From contig CALLME010000066.1 of NCBI GenBank assembly GCA_938007945.1, positions 1 through 9,149 on the forward strand: DNA of 9,149 nt, written 5' to 3'. Numbering within the stretch: position 1 is the stretch's first letter; each line of letters opens with the position of its first letter. The DNA is from an uncultured Caulobacterales bacterium. Lineage in GTDB: Bacteria > Pseudomonadota > Alphaproteobacteria > Caulobacterales > Maricaulaceae. The notes beneath the pieces were generated by a model, which saw only the letters and a list, made by a program, of their open reading frames with translations, did no database searches and had not been told where the DNA came from. The translations under genes and the position numbers were made by a program. Positions 6,257 to 9,149 of the stretch are shown here, in pieces.

Positions 6257-7021
6257 TTACTCTGACGGCTCTTCTGAAGACTTAAAATCAACCCAACGCT
6301 TACGCAAAGCTACAAGCTTGGACAATGCGTCTTCAAGCGCGTCTTTATCCACGCTTGGAACCTCGGCAATCACAGGCGCGGAGGACGCCTCATCGAGGAT
6401 AACGTCGCCGTCCTGAATATCGTCAAGATCAACTTCGGTCTCAATATACTCCTCAATCTCGTCATCTACATAATCAACTTCTGGCAGGTCCATATCCACT
6501 GGCTCAGTCGCTGGAGGCGGGACGACAACCTCGTCCTCTTTCAAATCGACAGAATGAATGACGGGTGCAACTTTTACATCTTTACCAAAGGGTTTGCGCG
6601 CCGTCTCTGGTTCAGAAATGGGGCGCAAAATATCAGAATCTACGGGTTTACTTACATCTGATAGAGCCGGCTCTGGCTCGTAATTGACGATGCGCTCTGG
6701 AATAAGCTCAACTTCCTCAACAGGCTTAGGCTTAGCGGCCCGTTCAATTGAGCGGCCAAGTTCCATGACGCGCCCTGCCCCTTTGACGCGGATGAGCTTT
6801 TGCACATCTTTGATTGGGTGCTTCTCATCATGAAGCAGAATTTTGATGCCGCGCAGAAATTCAATGTCTTCGGGGCGATAGAAGCGACGCCCACCGCCAC
6901 GTTTCATCGGTTTAATTTGCGGAAATTTTGATTCCCAAAAACGCAAGACATGAGGCTGAAGGTCTAGTTCTTCACCAGCTTCGCTAATCGTTCGAAATGC
7001 CCGTGTGGTCTTTAATTGCAT
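6257..7021 (-). CDS. MerR-family transcriptional regulator with acidic C-terminal extension
   Basis: This is a 254-residue protein. Residues 9-80 form a MerR-type winged helix: helix-turn-helix [20 protein letters not shown] (9-28), [10 protein letters not shown], then the wing [12 protein letters not shown] (41-52) and [20 protein letters not shown]. In place of a metal- or drug-binding domain there is a long Pro- and Asp/Glu-rich region (about 100-215), probably disordered, and a short C-terminal amphipathic helix (about 226-243, [19 protein letters not shown]). This architecture next to ihfA and a Pro tRNA is conserved in alphaproteobacteria; target genes are not known to me. The dimerisation coiled coil normal in MerR proteins is short or replaced. 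GAGGG (7028-7032 on the minus strand) lies six bases before the ATG and supports this start. The gap of 62 bases to ihfA contains two GANTC sites and may hold a promoter. Confidence 0.9.
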   Translation of the reverse strand: MQLKTTRAFRTISEAGEELDLQPHVLRFWESKFPQIKPMKRGGGRRFYRPEDIEFLRGIKILLHDEKHPIKDVQKLIRVKGAGRVMELGRSIERAAKPKPVEEVELIPERIVNYEPEPALSDVSKPVDSDILRPISEPETARKPFGKDVKVAPVIHSVDLKEDEVVVPPPATEPVDMDLPEVDYVDDEIEEYIETEVDLDDIQDGDVILDEASSAPVIAEVPSVDKDALEDALSKLVALRKRWVDFKSSEEPSE

Positions 7022-7067
7022 TCCCTACCCTCAAAAATAGGCACGTTGAGATAAATATAGCCATTAC

Positions 7068-7079
7068 GAATCAGGACTC
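7068..7079. promoter_or_regulatory. pair of GANTC (CcrM-type) sites upstream of the MerR gene
   Basis: GAATC (7068-7072) and GACTC (7075-7079) are two bases apart in the 62-base gap between ihfA and the MerR gene. GANTC is the target of the cell-cycle DNA methyltransferase CcrM in many alphaproteobacteria, and promoter-proximal GANTC can tie transcription to the methylation state through GcrA. Two sites so close in a short intergenic gap are more than expected by chance, but function is not shown. Confidence 0.4.
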
Positions 7080-7083
7080 TAGC

Positions 7084-7389
7084 CTATTTCCTTGAAAGTG
7101 ACGAATCGACACGTTCACGCATCACTTGAGATGCTTTAAAGACAAGCACGCGGCGCGGTGTAATCGGGACAGCTTCGCCCGTTTTAGGATTACGTCCGAT
7201 GCGTTGTTTCTTGTCGCGCATAGAGAAAGTTCCGAACCCCGCGAGTTTTACACTTTCGCCGCGCAGTAAGGCTGCGGATATATGATCAATCACGGCCTCG
7301 ACAAGCTCAGAGCTCTCAGTACGCGACAAACCGATTTCTCGGTAGACGGCCTCTGACAAGTCAGCGCGTGTAACAGTACCAGCACTCAT
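7084..7389 (-). CDS. ihfA: integration host factor subunit alpha
   Basis: From ATG at 7389 the product is 101 residues, the usual IhfA size. It begins [15 protein letters not shown] and carries the DNABII signature: [13 protein letters not shown] (48-60) and [18 protein letters not shown] (63-80), with the DNA-intercalating Pro of the beta arm at 68. With the beta subunit, encoded elsewhere, it forms the heterodimer that sharply bends DNA in replication, recombination and transcription. The frame is open further upstream (ATG at 7431 and 7395), but GGGGAGA at 7396-7402 fits only the 7389 start, and the upstream residues are not family-like. It follows fabH by about 120 bases and precedes the MerR gene. 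The alpha rather than beta or HU assignment rests on the fabH/MerR neighbourhood and the N-terminal TRADL start. Confidence 0.95.
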   Translation of the reverse strand: MSAGTVTRADLSEAVYREIGLSRTESSELVEAVIDHISAALLRGESVKLAGFGTFSMRDKKQRIGRNPKTGEAVPITPRRVLVFKASQVMRERVDSSLSRK

Positions 7390-7395
7390 CAACAT

Positions 7396-7402
7396 TCTCC
7401 CC
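7396..7402 (-). promoter_or_regulatory. ribosome binding site fixing the ihfA start
   Basis: GGGGAGA lies six bases before ATG 7389 and directly abuts the alternative ATG at 7395. The spacing selects the 7389 start and rules out 7395. Confidence 0.75.
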
Positions 7403-7508
7403 GTGGCCCAAATCATTGAGCCCCATAACAAAGGTTAAAGCAAAGTTACCGCAGGGCTGGCAAGGGAAAATCGTAAAAAAGGCAAATAAAACAGTTACTT
7501 TACAACTT

Positions 7509-8480
7509 TTAGAGCCGGAATAGCGCCGCGCCCCATGTAAAACCGCCGCCAAAAGCTTCGAGCATGACTAAATGCCCATCTTTTATGCGTCCATCTTTTA
7601 TAGCCGTATCGAGCGCCAAAGGCACTGACGCTGCAGATGTATTAGCATGCAACGCAACTGTAGAAATTACCTGTTCAGGCCGCAATTTCAGCCGTTTTCC
7701 AACGCCGTCAAGAATACGTTGATTAGCCTGATGCGGAACACAATAGTCGACGTCTGTCATGTCCAGACCAACTTGCGCCGCACACTCTTTCATCGCGGCG
7801 GCAATATCTGTGACAGCGTGACGGAAAACTTGATTGCCAATCATACGTACATGCCCGACCGTCCCCGTCTTAGACGGACCGCCGTCCACATAGAGAAGCT
7901 CTCTATGGCGTCCGTCAGAGCGAATCAGCGTCGAAAGCATACCTCGATCTTCATTTGTACCTTCACCCTCCTCTGCGCTCATCACGACAGCCCCTGCGCC
8001 ATCACCAAACAACACACAGGTCGTGCGGTCATCCCAATCAAGCAAGCGTGAAAACGTCTCCGCGCCAATCACTAATGCGTTTTTCGCCGCGCCCGTGCGC
8101 AACATCGCGTCTACGACCTTAATGGCGTAAATAAAGCCGCTACAGACCGCCTGTACATCAAAAGCGGCGCCGTGATGCATACCAAGGCGCTCTTGCACAA
8201 TCGTTGCCGTTGCAGGAAAAGTGTAATCAGGGGTCGTGGTCGCGAGCACAATTAGATCTATGTCGGACGCCTCAAGCCCCGCGTCCTTTATCGCGCGTTT
8301 CGCGGCGTGTGTGGCAAGGTCAGAGGTCGTTTCGCCTTCCGCCGCAATGTGGCGTTGTCTTATGCCTGTGCGTTCACGAATCCATTCATCGGTTGTATCG
8401 ACGCGTTCTGTGAGCGCCTCATTGGTCATGATATGCTCTGGCAGATAAGACCCAGTGCCGCGTATGACGGAGCGTATCAT
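7509..8480 (-). CDS. fabH: beta-ketoacyl-ACP synthase III
   Basis: FabH condenses acetyl-CoA (or another acyl-CoA) with malonyl-ACP to start type II fatty-acid synthesis in the cytosol. The 323-residue product is full length, with the Cys-His-Asn triad in family context: C113 in [13 protein letters not shown]250 in VPHQANQRI and N280 in LHANTSAAS. The start [31 protein letters not shown] (31-46) and the C-terminal [13 protein letters not shown] are diagnostic. Its ATG overlaps the plsX stop (ATGA, 8477-8480), the usual coupling of this phospholipid/fatty-acid gene pair. I see no hairpin terminator before ihfA, so read-through into ihfA is possible. Confidence 0.98.
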   Translation of the reverse strand: MIRSVIRGTGSYLPEHIMTNEALTERVDTTDEWIRERTGIRQRHIAAEGETTSDLATHAAKRAIKDAGLEASDIDLIVLATTTPDYTFPATATIVQERLGMHHGAAFDVQAVCSGFIYAIKVVDAMLRTGAAKNALVIGAETFSRLLDWDDRTTCVLFGDGAGAVVMSAEEGEGTNEDRGMLSTLIRSDGRHRELLYVDGGPSKTGTVGHVRMIGNQVFRHAVTDIAAAMKECAAQVGLDMTDVDYCVPHQANQRILDGVGKRLKLRPEQVISTVALHANTSAASVPLALDTAIKDGRIKDGHLVMLEAFGGGFTWGAALFRL

Positions 8481-9149
8481 TGGATAAACCCTATATTATC
8501 GTCTTCATCATGAAGCGCTGTCAGCGTATCATCAATTTTTTCTAGAAAATCACTTTCCGCCAGACCTATCGCGATGTTAAGCGCATTAGAAAAACCGACT
8601 TTATCCGTACCGCCATGGCTTTTGATGACAATGCCATTTAGCCCCAGAAACACGCCGCCATTTGCGTTGCGCGGGTCAATTTTCTTCTTAAGTCGTCGTA
8701 GCGCCATGGCATTAAGATAGGTCGTAAATTTCGACCACAAACTGCCTTGCATGGCCTCTTTAAAGTAAGTGCCGATAAGCTTAGCTGTGCCTTCGGCGGT
8801 TTTCAGTGCTATATTGCCCGTAAATCCGTCGGTCACAATAACTTCTGCACCGCCCATAGAAATATCGCCGCCCTCGACATATCCTATATAGTTCAGGCCA
8901 AGCTGGCTTTCGTTCAGGCGCTCATGTGCCGCTTTGACGACATCATTACCTTTTAAGTCTTCAGTGCCAACGTTCAACAATGCGACCCGCGGCTGCTCGA
9001 CATGATAAAGCGCGCGGTAATAGGCTTCACCAAGCACAGCAAATTCGGTGAGTTGCGCAGCATTACAATCAATATTTGCGCCCACATCTAGCACCACGCA
9101 CATACCGTCAGGGCCAGGCCAACTCGCCGCGATAGCAGGACGCTGCACG
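8477..9149 (-). CDS. plsX: phosphate acyltransferase PlsX, partial (5' end off window)
   Basis: PlsX turns acyl-ACP and phosphate into acyl-phosphate, the acyl donor for PlsY in phosphatidic-acid synthesis. About 224 C-terminal residues are present, roughly two thirds of a 340-350-residue protein. Diagnostic stretches, numbered from residue 1 at codon 9148-9146, are [11 protein letters not shown] (18-28), [16 protein letters not shown] (55-70), [20 protein letters not shown] (89-108, followed by FTGNIALK) and the C-terminal [20 protein letters not shown]. The GTG at 9148 is an internal Val codon, not a start: the preceding N-terminal domain of PlsX lies beyond the window edge. The stop codon overlaps fabH. 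I see no frameshift or unusual residue in the visible part. Confidence 0.97.
   Translation of the reverse strand, partial: VQRPAIAASWPGPDGMCVVLDVGANIDCNAAQLTEFAVLGEAYYRALYHVEQPRVALLNVGTEDLKGNDVVKAAHERLNESQLGLNYIGYVEGGDISMGGAEVIVTDGFTGNIALKTAEGTAKLIGTYFKEAMQGSLWSKFTTYLNAMALRRLKKKIDPRNANGGVFLGLNGIVIKSHGGTDKVGFSNALNIAIGLAESDFLEKIDDTLTALHDEDDNIGFIQ

Noticed and set aside
6085..6291. 68-codon minus-strand frame across the tRNA
   Set aside because: It reads through the tRNA gene and its terminator and also overlaps the end of the MerR gene; a by-product of the structured RNA.
7647..8051. 134-codon open frame on the plus strand
   Set aside because: It lies entirely antisense within fabH, whose identity and frame are certain, and its translation has no recognisable domain.
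9146..9148. GTG as a start of plsX
   Set aside because: The residues after it are mid-protein PlsX sequence; about a third of the family length is missing upstream, so the true start is outside the window.
1..9149. CRISPR array or transposon ends
   Set aside because: No regularly spaced long repeats, and no transposase or terminal inverted repeats seen.

Overview
The window looks like a chromosomal segment from an alphaproteobacterium. The right part carries the order plsX-fabH-ihfA-(MerR regulator)-tRNA-Pro on one strand, which is familiar from that class. Base composition is moderate. A pair of GANTC sites (the CcrM methyltransferase motif) between ihfA and the MerR gene fits the Caulobacterales/Hyphomonadales side of the class, but that placement is inference. 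Every gene I can support is on the minus strand, so the window is read from right to left.

Right half (about 6057-9149), core genes: the 3' two thirds of plsX, fabH overlapping it by ATGA, ihfA, a MerR-family regulator with a long acidic tail, then tRNA-Pro(GGG) with its own strong promoter and an intrinsic terminator just after its 3' end. PlsX makes acyl-phosphate for phospholipid synthesis and FabH starts fatty-acid chains. IhfA is one half of the IHF nucleoid protein.

Middle (5489-6056): a stretch of about 570 bases with no convincing gene. It holds a hairpin, an isolated TATAAT box, and a cluster of GGACA repeats right beside the tRNA terminator.

Left half (1-5488), an accessory-looking envelope cluster: a small exported YIDPGSGS protein, a SAM-dependent methyltransferase, a CDP-glycerol glycerophosphotransferase-like enzyme, a YidC/Oxa1 insertase paralogue with an atypical N-terminal domain and Lys where YidC normally has Arg, and a large membrane-anchored alkaline-phosphatase-superfamily ('sulfatase-like') protein that runs off the left edge. 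From the methyltransferase on, the genes overlap by one base or are one base apart, so they are almost certainly one operon. The likely theme is assembly and modification of a phosphate-containing surface glycopolymer, with a dedicated insertase. That co-occurrence is the most interesting thing here. The cluster lies on the 3' side of a tRNA gene, a classic integration site, but I found no integrase and no second att copy in the window.
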